Origin: Didymodactylos carnosus
Lineage: Eukaryota; Rotifera; Eurotatoria; Philodinida; Philodinidae
Reading direction: 5' to 3'
DNA: 54,840 nucleotides
Assembly: GCA_905250885.1 (NCBI GenBank)
Contig: CAJNOQ010000324.1
Coordinates: forward strand, 1-54,840
Of the stretch, positions 39,482-52,000 are shown piece after piece (positions within the stretch are counted from its first letter, which is position 1; each line of letters starts with the position of its first letter). Made by a program: the position numbers and the translations under genes. The notes beneath the pieces were generated by a model. That model was not told the origin of the DNA and did not search any database. It worked only from the letters and a program-made list of their open reading frames with translations.

Positions 39482-42400
39482 ATGGATTTCACAACAGTAA
39501 GCTCTCTTCATTTTCCAACTATAATATTTATAATTCTGTAAAACTTTTTGTTTAGAAATCCGTCTTGAAATGGGAAGTGGATGATGTGGTTGCTTGGCTT
39601 AACGAATCTAAACTTGGTGATTTTGAAAAAATCTTCAGAGGTATCTAAACTGAATATTTTGCAAATTTAAAGATTATTTTCGTTGAACTCCTCTTTCTTC
39701 AACAGAGCAGCAGTATGAGGTCTCTTCGATTAGCACATATTTTCTAAAGACATTGTTTACGATACAAGAGAGTAATACGACCATCTGTTGATGTATACAT
39801 TCTATCAGCAATAATGAACCTTGTTGATTTCGAATTGCTGCCTTCGTTGTTTCAAAAATGATCTTTCATCTGGAGTAACTATGGCAGCTTCATTCTGTCA
39901 ATATAAGCGCTGTGAAACTCATTACAGAAATTGAATCAACACTTTTTATATGCTCTATATATTTCGACCCTCTGAGTATACTAGTAACAGTTTCTCAATC
40001 TAATTTTGCCCAAAGTAGCGATATTTTATCTTAATAAATAGACTCTACAAATCAAGGTCGTAGTCAAGAGCGAAGAGATCCTTTTAAAACTCAACAAGAG
40101 AGTAGCCAAATTTTTGACTCTCATATGTGAATTCTTTTTCTTTATTCGACTACGCACACATGTTTCCCTTTTCTTCTCTCTCTCTCTCTCTCTCTCTCTC
40201 CTCGTGGTGAATTTGTCTCTTGGGTACGAGAGTTTTATTTTTGTTATTATTTCTTAAATCGTGCTTTCTTCTATTGAAAATCTTTGTTTTTTTGTACTGA
40301 ACGGTGATTCTGCTTCGTTTGAAAACGTCGTTAAGGTTTCATAAGGTATATTGTTGTGTGTGTATGTGTATATAGCTTTTTCTTCCGATCTAATTTAAGA
40401 AGAAAAATGTAAAAATATCTACTGTATAAATTTTGAGAAAAAAGTAAAAAATTAAAATCATATTTTCTGACGGACGACAGATAAAGTACTTTTCGAATCC
40501 CTTTCAGTTCTTTAAATGGTTATTGGTTAAAAATTTTCAATCGATTTCGATCTAATAGTGACAGCCGTTTTTTCTTGTTTAAACGGAATCTCAAAAATCA
40601 TTCTTTTTGGTCTTTTGTAATAATTATTATTGATAGCAGAGGAACAGCGCAAACATGACTAAAGAAAACGATCAAAATCAACATCTTTATAAAAGAAAAG
40701 GCATTTTTACAGGTGATTGGCAGTCAATGACCTAAAGATGATAATTTATCTATCAGATGAACGTACATGATAGTAATGATGTAATCCTACAGTTCAAAAT
40801 TATATCTAAATAATTACAAGAAACGTCTTTACTAGCCAAAGTCAAAACAATATGAAAGTACGAACTAAAGACTTAAAAAAGGTCTACGGTGCAGAAAAGA
40901 TGATCAAATATAATTCAAATAAAAGACGTACAAGTTGTAGCTAAAATATCATTTTTGGAGAATCTGCCACAAGGTCTGAGAGTACAACATATTTTTAAAC
41001 TACTCTTAATTAGTTTTTTATGGTTTGCTAACGTCCTTAAGTGGATGAGGGTTAGAAACAAGATCTAGAAATGATGTTGTTGTATACGACTTCAAAGGGT
41101 TTGTTTCTGCATTTGTAAGACTTTTTTTAATATAGTCAGCATTTCATGAGAACGTCTTCCAAATTGTACCTCTTGTGTACCCAATAGAACCTTATATTTT
41201 TTCTATATCTTTTGTTCAGATAATGAAATTGATGGTCTAACATTATTGAAATTAAATGATGCCATGGTTGTACGATTATTTCCTACAATTAGATTAGAAA
41301 TTCAATTTATTGATCTACTTAATCAACTAAAACAAAAACATTCATGCGAAACGAATGGTAGCACATTATCGTCATGTTCGACAACAAGCGTTCCTGCTCA
41401 AGCGTCATCGTCATTCGATGACAATCTGTCAAATTCATCATCGCCATCCAATCATAATAATCATTCAATACATTATAATCATCATAAAATTTCACAGATA
41501 TCTCGTCAAACACCAAAGCCACATCCACCAAAAATGGTCAAACGTGAACCAAAATATTATTCACCAGCAAGGTATTATTTAATATCTTGATTATAATTAA
41601 AATTTCATTTTTCTTACTATATTGTTTAACATTTTTAGTTTACAACAAAATTTATCGTTAAATGCCGGCGAAAATGGCAATAATGGTAGTTTAGACAGTG
41701 GAGAACATGATACAAAACATTCATTTCCACATATCTATCAATTACCGGCATTTCCTGATACATTACGTTTAGCACTTTTAAGCCAAGATCCAAGTGCATT
41801 TAAATTACGAACATACTATAGAAATTTATTAATTAGTTCATTATATGACGATTTAACAAGAACTTATAATTTATGGTAAGATGATGATATGACAAATTAA
41901 ATGATCTAGTTATGTACGATTCTTTTCACATTTAGGTATCCAAATGCTCGCCAATATAAGACTGTTGCCTCTGCATTAGTAAAAGCTTATCCTTTTCTCG
42001 AACAATCAACGGACGGAGGAGAATCTGCCTGGGTTGATGGTATCAAAGGAAAGTTTAAACGTGGTCGTCGTACTGTAACAAGTTATACTGATGTTGTTCA
42101 ACCATCTGAAAATGGAATGGATAATAGTAATGGACATCTCGGCGGTGGTAGCATAGATCAATTTGACGATAATGATGAAAATAAACCGCATGGACAAAAA
42201 CGTTCGAGACATGAATTAGAACTAGACACATATTCAGATAATGAAGATTATGAATCGGGTGAAATGATGGAAAATCAAAAAGATCAAGTAAGTTAAAGAA
42301 CTCTTCGTACTTATACAATTAGTTTATTTAGCCAGGAAAGATGTAGTTTTAATTGATGTTTTTTTTCAGGAACAAAATAGTGAAAATAATGATGAACTTG

Positions 42401-44215
42401 ATGATGAAGAATCTAATCGTTTACGTGGTTTCATTCATGCTATGCAAGAAGCCATGGCATCTTCTGAACCTGATTTATCTCTAATTACGGATTATTTTAA
42501 AGAAACGTTTCATTCTCGACGATCCTTTGTTAAAACTCATAACACAACTGAAATTTTATCCGAATACCCAGCATTAACCTTACAAACATGTGTAAGTTAA
42601 GGATGATTAGACCTTAATTAAGGTTATTTTTCTATCTCTTTCTCTTTCTCTCTTTGATTCAGTTGCTAACGGATTTTCATATGCAAACAAATATCCCAAT
42701 ACAAACTGTATTCATCCATAAACTACGTTCGATATCGAAATCAATATTACGCCTAGCAAAAGAAACGAGTTGTGCACCAGAAATATTACAATCATATCAT
42801 GCCATTGTTACACAAAGACCACAACTTGATCAAAGTATGTAGTTAAAATCTCTTATTGAACAATCATATCAATTTAGTTTTACTGATTTAGTTTTGGCCG
42901 ATACGTTTGCTCTTCTCATCGTATCAAGATATTTCGATGAAGATCGTTTTTTACTGACATCTTCAGAAAAAGTAAGTTATTACTATAATAATTTGAAACT
43001 TAATAGGAGATAGATTAAAATTATGCTTCGACTGTTTTATGCATTTTTCCTCGTTACAAATTCTGTCCTCAATGACGGCTTATATTTTTTTTCTATTTAT
43101 TGATAGATACTGTATTTTCACATTCGAGTTTTGTTGATTTTATTAGCTATAGTAGTATACTATATTTATTGACTTTTTCTTACATTTTATGCTTCCATCT
43201 CTTATTATTGATTATTTTAATCCCAACATGCCCTTTTTTATTGATGTTTCTGACGAGGGAACCTTTCAAAGTGATTAAACGCTTTTTGCTCAGTCTAGTG
43301 GGTTATAGGTTATCAACCATGCTCATTACGAATATGACCATGGGGGTTACCCTTAGCCGTTCGAAGACCTGGTTTTCTAGAAAACCAGTTTTTTCAGAAA
43401 CTCTAAAATATAACCCGAACCTTTCTTAATGGAGTATGACTGTAGCCCGCACATTTCTGATTGAAATGAGACATCTCCCAGCTTTATACGACCTTTCTTT
43501 GCAAAGTTATAGAATTTACAGGAAAAGCCCTAAATGGTCAGTGTCAGCTCAAAGCTACAGAAATAAGAAATTAATTTAGGGCTTTTCTTGTAAATTCTAT
43601 AACTTTGCAAAGAAAGGTCGTATAAAGCTGGGAGACATCTCATTTTAATCAGACATGTGCGGGCTACAATTATGCTTCATTAAGAAAGGTTCGGGTTATA
43701 TTTTAGAGTTTCTGAAAAACTGTTTTTCTGGAAAACTAGGTCGTTTAACCACCTCGAAAAGTTCCCTCGTGAGTATACATTTAAAACATTCATCATACAG
43801 TTGTTTTAGAAAAAAGTTGAAATATCACTCAGTACAATAAGATAAACGAAACTAAATTTACCTTTTTGTCCTGTTCTGTATTAAAGTCATCATGAAAATG
43901 ACATTCTTATTTAAGGATACCAATTCTCCGTGGCCAATAATTCGTGGTGATCATCCAGCCAATAGTTTTTATGATGGTAAATCGATATCGTACAACATTG
44001 AATTAGATTATATACGCTTGTTTTCACGTCCACTAAATGATTTTCTAACAGCTATTATTACATTATTTGCTGTTTATACGGTATTTGAAATAACCTACGG
44101 TAAACTAGAAATGACATTATCATTTATCGATTGTCTGCTAAGAGAAAATCAAAGTTCATCAACACGTCCACCACAAGTGATTGAATTAATTAATGAACTA
44201 AATTCAATGAAATAA
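39482..44215 (+). CDS. SAM-domain protein, SAMD3-like
   Basis: Nine exons: 39482-39496, 39556-39640, 41220-41571, 41639-41875, 41936-42287, 42370-42591, 42663-42834, 42892-42971, 43916-44215. They join in frame to 604 residues. An N-terminal SAM domain (about 8-75) is split by a 1.6-kb intron: KWEVDDVVAWLNESKLGDFEKIFR continues as DNEIDGLTLLKLNDAMVVRL. A low-complexity Ser/His/Asn linker follows. A conserved block (about 190-275) has LLISSLYDDLTRTY and WYPNARQYKTVASALVKAYPFL, then a basic KFKRGRR. The acidic middle leads to a hydrophobic C-terminal block (LNDFLTAIITLFAVYTVFEI). The order SAM, YP...YPFL block, C-terminal block resembles SAMD3-like vertebrate proteins as I remember them; their function is poorly known. 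The 944-nt intron 8 contains a foldback element. Confidence 0.8.
40175..40201. repeat. (CT)n microsatellite in SAM-gene intron 2
   Basis: A CT dinucleotide run of about 27 bases, seen directly, inside the long intron that splits the SAM domain. Confidence 0.85.
43253..43770. mobile_element. Foldback MITE inside SAM-gene intron 8
   Basis: The ends are ACGAGGGAAC and GTTCCCTCGT. The two arms match over most of their length (for example AAATATAACCCGAACCTTTC and CGACCTTTCTTTGCAAAGTT occur in both arms), folding around a centre near 43.54 kb. The left arm carries roughly 85 bases (about 43280-43365) absent from the right arm. If the tips are CGAGGGAAC, TGA flanks both sides, a possible 3-bp target duplication. 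The element lies wholly within the intron. Confidence 0.75.
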
Positions 44216-45440
44216 AACTCATTAATTAATGCTCGTTTTCACGTCAGTAGCATAGTAAAATTCAAAGAGAATGGATTAATCTCACTGGCTTCTACATATC
44301 ATGATTTCTGTCACTTGTTTTTTCTTTCGTTGGTTCTTTTTTAAAAATTCTTAATGAATAATGCAAATAGAGCATGTAGTTATTGGTTTACTCCCATTCA
44401 TTTTTTTTTCTTGTTTATATCTCATACATTCAACTTTGTTTTTTTCCCATGTGTGACTTCTCTTGTGTACATGGTACTTGCTTGTTTTGTGTGTTTTGAC
44501 AAAAAAGATTTCTTCATTCACATTTTTTTTGGTATCTAAGCGTTTTGTTTGATATTTGAAAAAATATATTCTTGCATATGCACACACTAAGTAACTATTT
44601 TATATCAGAACGAATTAACAAACTTCAGGACAACAAACTACTGCTAGTTTTATTCGCTAAACATTATAGGATCGAAAAAAGTGAAAAAAATGGTTTTGGT
44701 TCAAAGGTTTTCTTGGAGCCCTTTCAGAAAACTAAGATTTTTATAAATATTTTTCCAGATTATTTAAAACCTAGTTGTTCTGAAGTTTTCAACTCATTCG
44801 AATATATCATTGAATGTAATACTAAATGGAAAGAGCTGGAAAACTCGAGGTATCTTAAAACTCGGCTTTCACCAGACCAGTTAGTTTAATTAATATGTGA
44901 ACATGTTATTCACGATGGCGTAGCCACAGGGATTACTCAGCTCACTTCAGAATGCCTTGCGTTTCTCCGAAGATATTTTAAAATTGCTTTTTTGGAAAAG
45001 TTGATGTTTTTGATGCTAATCGCGCTAATTCTTCATAAAATATATATTTACCTACGATATTACGGTCTAATGTTTTTTCATCGTTTTGAATGTTCAAAAT
45101 AAGTTATATGTCATCTGATCCATACGAAACTTCAAACTTGAAGATGATATATTAATCAGCAAGTCCAAACGTCTTTCTGAAGTGTTAATGATTTTATACG
45201 TTAGAAAAGAGACTAGCATTTTTCAACTAAAACTATCTTGTTTTCATTAGTACTCCAGAATCTGGACAATGAGATCTTTTTAAATTTGCATCTACATGTA
45301 TAATAAATACATTTGGTGATTTGTCTATTTCATATAAAATAAAAAGACAAACAGCAAAACTAAACATTTTTAAATGGATATTAGTTGTCAGCTCTAAAAA
45401 GTATCAACAAATTTCACCACACTTAATTAGTGTTTTCTAT
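44216..45440. other. Intergenic, no gene recognised
   Basis: Contains one 105-codon open frame (44572-44889) with no recognisable similarity. It lies downstream of the SAM gene and downstream of the minus-strand membrane-protein gene, so both 3' UTRs are expected here. Confidence 0.5.
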
Positions 45441-45911
45441 CTAACATCGTCGAAGTTCTTTGGTTATATAATAGAGAACATAAAGTAATGCTATGGTAAT
45501 TGTAGAAATTGTCGGTAGAATATAGGCTATACATTTTGATGAATTACAAAGTCCCGTAGAATTATTTGAACAATTACTCCAGGCAATGCATAATAGAATG
45601 AACGCAGTAAGAAACATGACTGCAAATGCGTTATCTATAATCATATTTGTCATCGTCGTTCCATCGTCTTCATCAAATTGTCGTGAAATAAATATAAATC
45701 CATCGAGCACAACGGCCACCCATGAAAGTACATAAATATATTCACGATTACGCCATTGTCCAAAACTAGCCGGAGGATAGCCACAAGATATTGAGTTAAC
45801 ATAAATTATTGTAACAATTAGTAATATTAAACGACATATATGCATAGTGCCTCTCTGTGATCGAAGATAGTTGTTGCCTATGCCAGAATCATAACTCTCA
45901 CCGGAAGACAT
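45441..45911 (-). CDS. Four-helix small membrane protein A
   Basis: An uninterrupted frame of 156 residues. Four hydrophobic helices are visible at about 24-42, 58-76, 91-111 and 127-149, with a short Ser-rich N-terminus and a basic C-terminus. It resembles the neighbouring gene at 46646-47180: both have CRLILLI/VRLILLI in helix 1 and WVAVVLDGFIFISR / WIALAFDIYIFINR in helix 2. The topology resembles MARVEL or tetraspan-type families, but I see no diagnostic motif, so I give no function. Paired cysteines between helices 3 and 4 may form an extracellular disulfide. The start is the first Met of the frame. Confidence 0.72.
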   Translation of the reverse strand: MSSGESYDSGIGNNYLRSQRGTMHICRLILLIVTIIYVNSISCGYPPASFGQWRNREYIYVLSWVAVVLDGFIFISRQFDEDDGTTMTNMIIDNAFAVMFLTAFILLCIAWSNCSNNSTGLCNSSKCIAYILPTISTITIALLYVLYYITKELRRC

Positions 45912-46645
45912 TAAGTTTTTGTTTTATTTAAATAGAACAATAACTCAACTAATATGTCATCATATCTCTTATGCTATTTGTTTACTTCGACTTTAACATA
46001 TAAAGTATGTTTGTCACGTGATCTAATTGAGTACACCGACAATCTAATTATCGTATATCTAACATTATATCGTCAAACACATAATGAGACAAATACAACC
46101 AAAAAGTTGTTATTAAAGAAGCACTGATATGAGTAATCTTTAGATGTAAGTATATAATTTCTGTATAGAACTAGAGCTTAGGAGTCCTTGAAAAACATTT
46201 CTTATAATAAGAATGACATCTATTTAAGAATATCCTTCTTATTTCTCATCTTGTCACAGAATCGTAACGATAAGTCGCAGAAAGGATAAACTTTCATTAG
46301 ACCTTGTTCTCAAAAAATAAAATAGGCATAGTTTTTTCTCCGGATCCTTATAGCCATTTTTTGGTAGAATTTTTCTAGGAAACCAAGTTTTTCATTGCAC
46401 ATAAACTTTTCCCATCGAAACTTTATCCATTTGGGTTAAAATTGTTCCCAAAGATACTAGACATCTAAGCACTGGATTTTTTTTCAAGGTGTTTTTCGAT
46501 TAAAATACGTGCTTTTCTAAAAATCAAATTTTTTTGAAGAATTAGTAGGCTTTAAGAAAATCTACACTTTTTTTCTCAAATAACTTGAGTTAAGTAGAAT
46601 CCATTCAAGATCTTTTGTTTTCTTTAGATTATACTCACAAAAAAA
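45912..46645. other. Divergent intergenic region between the two four-helix genes
   Basis: About 730 bases upstream of both genes, which point away from each other, so a shared promoter region is likely by position. No specific motif identified. A pyrimidine-rich stretch ending CTTTAG lies 18 bases before the plus-strand ATG. Confidence 0.5.
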
Positions 46646-47180
46646 ATGACCATCTCGTTCTTTGGAAGACCAGTAGGCATTCTTTGCATTGTACGTCTTA
46701 TTTTGTTAATTATATTGATTATTTTCACAGAAGTCTATGTCAAAGATTGTAAAGGCTACTTAAAATATCGATTAGGCTTTGATAGTAGATCAGCCGTGAT
46801 GTATTCAGTTATAATATGGATTGCTCTCGCATTTGACATATATATTTTTATCAATCGAATTGGTGGAAGTTCGCATATTCAGGCAAGAACTGGAATAAAA
46901 GTTGTCTTTGGATGTTTGGCATTATTATTTGTTTTGGGAGCAACATTTTGTATCGTAGGATTTAGTCGAGATAGTCCACATTCTTGCCGTGGATATAAAT
47001 GGGTGGGCATCGTATTTGGTATAGGTAAGTTATTTCTTTATTACGCTTTTGGGAGTTTTCATACTAAATCTTTGCATCTCTCCAACGAATTCCATAGATA
47101 AATCACACTACTTTTGTATTTTAGTTATCGGTTTACTATATTTTGTGAAAGTGATACTAATTATTAAGAAAAAAGACTAA
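46646..47180 (+). CDS. Four-helix small membrane protein B (paralogue of A)
   Basis: Two exons (46646-47024 and 47125-47180) give 144 residues with four hydrophobic helices at about 11-32, 51-69, 84-106 and 118-139, ending in KKKD. Splicing at the GTAAGT donor is needed to complete helix 4; reading through the intron instead gives a frame ending at 47101 without it. Helix 1 and helix 2 sequences match gene A, so the two are diverged tandem duplicates in opposite orientation. AATAAA occurs at about 47268, roughly 90 bases after the stop. KKxx-like C-terminal lysines could act in ER retrieval, but the spacing is not exact. Function unknown. Confidence 0.75.
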
Positions 47181-47636
47181 GACAAGAAGAAACATTTTCT
47201 CTATATTTATCACTCAACGTTCTTGTTATTAAATAAGAAAAAGTAATAATGTTTTAATTATTTTTTGAATAAAAGAACGTATAGATACTTCAAAAATACA
47301 ATCTCAACAACACGTGTCTGCATAGACTTCATGAACAAGATAGCTTGGTGGCTCGACTATAACGGTTGTTTTTTTTCGATATCCTCCACTTACAAATAAA
47401 CACGTTTTATTTCCTCTATCACTGTTTTATTTAATTCAACATATTTTACATATACTTGATGTAAGCACAAGTAGTCACAATACACGTAGAAAGACACCAG
47501 AAAGAAGAAAAAACAAAAGCCGACGTTATAAGAGTGTGCTAGGTACAATGATCGCCGGAAAAAAAAGTGTTTTTGAAAAAACACATACAAAAAAAAAGAA
47601 GAGATGATATAAAATAGAAATAAATAATATACTTTA

Positions 47637-49020
47637 TTAATGAATTTCATTTGCTAAGCGTAGACATTCTTCTGGCACACGATCAGGAGCTAAAATTATT
47701 AAAAATAAAGAACTAGTAATTGGTATAGATATGAAATTTCAAGCTAAAAAAACAAATACCTGAAACCATTGACGTTGTTCGACTCATTTCCAAGAGGGAA
47801 GTTCTAGCAGCTAGAAAAGAAGAAAATGATTTGCTGATCAACATCGATCAAACTATATGTGAAAAAGGGAGTTTAATTCTGTTTTTTAAGGATATCTCTT
47901 TGCTTAATTGAATGAAATTGTATGAGAGTTGAAACGTAATAGAATGAAAAAAAAATTTTCTAACAAATTTGCAAACTATTATAGATTAAGACTTGAAATA
48001 AAAGCAAAAAGATACTACTCCTTTTAGTTTTCCAATTAATGTTAAAAAATATAAAATATTATTTGTTTTTAATTTTAATTTGAAAGTATTTCTACGGAAA
48101 ATCCAAGAATAGGAAAAGAGTATCTTTAACTTTAAATATAACAATTTTTGCACACTAATTGCACAAAATCCACACGATTTATGATGATTAAAATAATTTA
48201 GGTTCTCACCTGTGCGTAATTGTGATAGATTTAAATATGTATTTTTCCAATCATTTATTGATCTATTAAGGTCCTCTTGTGAATCACAGGATACCGTTGA
48301 ATGAAACGATTCATACAGTGGTTTTAATATTAATGAATATGGATAAAAACGCCAATTTTTTCTTGTACGTTCACTAATATAAGAATTTAATAATTGAAAA
48401 CATACTTCTCGTGAACGACGAGAAGGTGCCAATGGTATACCATCATCGGGTAAACTAGCTTGATATTGTGTTATCTGAGATTGTAAATGAATTATTTCAC
48501 GTTGAAGACTTATGGCTTCTTCGTGCATTTTTTCATTAATTTTAGACACTTGTGTAATATGATTAGCAGCTAAAAATAATTGATCATTTAAAATACTAGA
48601 TATTGTACATACACTCTTTACACAACTTACTGCACTCCAGCATTTGTGCTTTACTTATTTTTGCGTTTGCGGGATCAGCAAGTGCGGGTATCAATGATTT
48701 CAACGAATCAAATCCGTACTAAAAAAAACACAATAAAAATTAATGATAATACTTTTATTTCACGGATTTTTACATGTGGTATGGGAAACTGTATGAAAAC
48801 AATTACCTTTATATTACATCGTCGTTTCTGTTCAGCATTTTGGTAGGCTAAACTTGAACATGTCGATGATGGAGACGAATCAAGCGGCTAAAAAGAAATT
48901 TTTCAAATATAATAAATATGAAATTCAACTATAACTTACACATTCTTGATTGTTCATAAATGTGCCATCATTGTTATTACTTTTCATTGCTGTTGACATT
49001 GTTTTCGTCATCATCAGATG

Positions 49021-49073
<53 letters not shown>

Positions 49074-52000
49074 TATTATTATTATTGTTACTATTATTAT
49101 TTGAAGAAGATATTTCGTGTGATATTGCTCGTGATTCATTGTTCAATTTCTTTTTATCGACTTTGTCCGTGGATGTCGAAAGATACTAAAGATGTATACA
49201 TTGTAGGAATCAATTAAAATTAAGTAAACATGTACTACCTGTATGCTGTTGATACTGTTTTTGTCATTAACTGATAATAATCGTTTCGTGTTTGTTGCCT
49301 TTGCCGTTGTTTTTCGTGATTTTACATTGGTGTTAGATTTTATGCCTTTTGTGTTTGAATGTGATACAACAGAATTTGTTGGTGTTGTACGTTTTTGATA
49401 AAGAAGATCAACAAGTGTAGAAGACGGAGGCTTTGTAGTTGGCAATGGAATAGTATCATTACTTTGATGCAATGATTGAAGAACATTTGTGGAAGAAGAA
49501 ACAGAATAACTCGATGAATTTTGTGGTGCACACTGTTGAGTTTGAACTGGCTGAGGATTTAGTGAAACACTTGTAGGCATTTGTAAATTTGTTATCGATG
49601 GAATAGTTGTCAACTGACCAATGTTCTTAAAATCATGAAAAACAATGGGTAGTTAGTTAGACAGTAAATAGACAAAAACATACGTCAACTGTTTTATTCA
49701 ATTGTTTTGATAATGATGACGACGTATATGAATTATATGATTGATGAGTTAGTGGTTGGTAACTGACATTGTACATATTCATTGAGTTTAATGTGCCATC
49801 CATTGACATACCCTTAAAGAAGAAATAATATATAAGAAAAATCATTTAAAAATCAGATATAATGTATTACCGAATTTACACCGCTATTTGTACTATTAAC
49901 CAAAGTGCTATGATTTAAAATATTTTTTTGTGGCATCATTAATCGTGTTCGATCGGGAACTGTTACAGAAGAGAGTGGTTGTCGTTGAGCAGCCACTGTG
50001 GCAAGTGTTTGAAAATTACTTAGATCATGATCTGTTCGTATGTTCATAACATTTGTGGAAACGTACGGTGAATGTGAAAAATTATTTAATAATAACTAAA
50101 GCGTGGATAGGCGCATTAGCAAAAGAAAAAGGCATTTGTCAACATGCAAACACGTACATTATCTTTTGAAACAAGATTAAATGGATCGTCTGCAACAAAA
50201 AATAACAAAATCAGAGTAGCAAAGGAAAATTCTATACAACAGATATGTTTAACTTACTTGAAAATGGTCCATCAAAACCATCCAATAGGGAAAAATCAAA
50301 ATTTGTTGTCATTTGCATTCGACCCATGGCAGGTTGATAAAAATCGGGGTTTCCACTCAAACCTTAAAAAAGGTTCGATTAAAAGTAAGTGATCATTTTG
50401 TCGAGAACAGAACACACACACTAATTTTAAGTTAGCGACAATGTTTATTTTTTAGTACAACCGATCTTAGTCTGCACACATTCATTCAACAAAGCAATAA
50501 ACAAAGAAAAAAACATGTAGCTTCGAAGATAATTCTTTGTTAAAATAGATTTGGCGAGTATTGTTTTTGTGAAAAAGGCAATGCAAATAATGTAGATATG
50601 CTGGTAAATACACAACACGGATTAAGATAGATCACAATCTAAACGTGTGTAGCGAGGCGGTGGATAACATCTATAAATTTGATTTTCTGATAAAGTTAGC
50701 GCAACAACTGTAGAAAGTGATATTCTGGTTAAAGATTTAAATGCAAGCCGAAGAAAATAAATTATTGGATAAGGCCACGGATTAAGAAAAATGTGTCCCT
50801 GCGTTAACAAAAAAGGATGGAGGAAACACATAGCAAATATGTCTGTTTTACCTGTAGATGGAAAGTCTGAAAAACAGAATAGTATAAAACAGAATATCGC
50901 CTGATATCCGAATAAAGCAATGCATAGTAATAATAAATTAAATAGAAAAATTAAACACAATTAAAATCTTACCAGAATCTCTATCATTAAATCCCATAGT
51001 TGTTGAGAAGATAGTATCATCAATTAAATCAAAATCATCAAAGCAAAAATCAAATGGTTGTGGTGGCGGTGTAGCAATACGACGAAAATTTGGTATTATT
51101 TTTGGTTGATGAGTTTCGCTTACTTTACCCAATAAACGTTTCATTTCATCACTCTAAATTAGAAGAAATTGAAAAAATAATTAGACTGATACAGCACAAT
51201 GTGCTAAAAAAAAGCGAAATGTACTTAATCAAGAAGAAAGTCAATTGTTCGCTTCAAAAAAAGATAACATATCACTGATGAAAGAATTTTCAAATTCAAC
51301 TAACGTGGTTTGAGAAATTTGACAAGGAACGCTTCAGACTATTGGTTAATCCTGCTAGCAGTTTCTGCTTTTTCAAAAATTACCGAGATATCATTTTCTA
51401 AACGTCTTAATGTTGTTTTTGAATTTTGTCTCCATTTAAAATATTCTGCTTTTAAACTGTTGATCATGGATTGTTTCGATTGTGCTGTAAATTGAGACTA
51501 GAACACAGAATAAATAAGTGCTAATAGTTTAAAAATATAAATGTATTGTCCATGTGACTAGAGTGGAAACTAGCGAGAGAACCTCCCCAAATGTACTCTC
51601 GCTTTTTTAACGAAATGTAGTGGGTTGTAGTTAATCGACCATACTGATTTCGAATATATTCATTTGGGTTCATAGACCTTTCCTAGCCGATTTTTGGAAA
51701 ACCAGTTTTCCAGAAATCGGCTAGGAAAGGTCTATGAACCCAAATGAATATATTCGAAATCAGTATGGTCGATTAACTACAACCCACTACATTTCGTTAA
51801 AAAAGCGAGAGTACATTTGGGGAGGTTCTCTCGTTAGTTTCCACTGAGCAGTCAGGTTTAGCTTATCATGAGTTTTTTACCGGTATATTTCTGGAAACTG
51901 TATCTAATGGACTAACGAACTGACAGACAAATGTTTTCATACTACATTTATCTAAACAAGAAGGACTAAAAGGTCGATATATTGAAAAAAATTTTCATTT

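Noticed and set aside
39706-39719. Possible 14-nt micro-exon in the SAM-gene intron 2 (between ACAG and GTCTCT)
   Set aside because: Joining exon 2 directly to 41220 gives the normal SAM sequence FRDNEIDG. Inserting 14 nt would shift the frame.
44572-44889. 105-codon plus-strand frame
   Set aside because: No family resemblance and no splice pattern. It lies in the 3' flank of two genes.
47986-48209. Continuation of the Mondo exon 16 open frame to a stop at 47986
   Set aside because: This is intron read-through after the GTGAGA donor at 48209. Two further exons (47810-47760, 47689-47637) match the conserved Mondo C-terminus and end in a stop.
48950-49217. Polyleucine and polytyrosine frames on the plus strand
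   Set aside because: Shadows of the trinucleotide run that encodes polyasparagine in Mondo exon 13.
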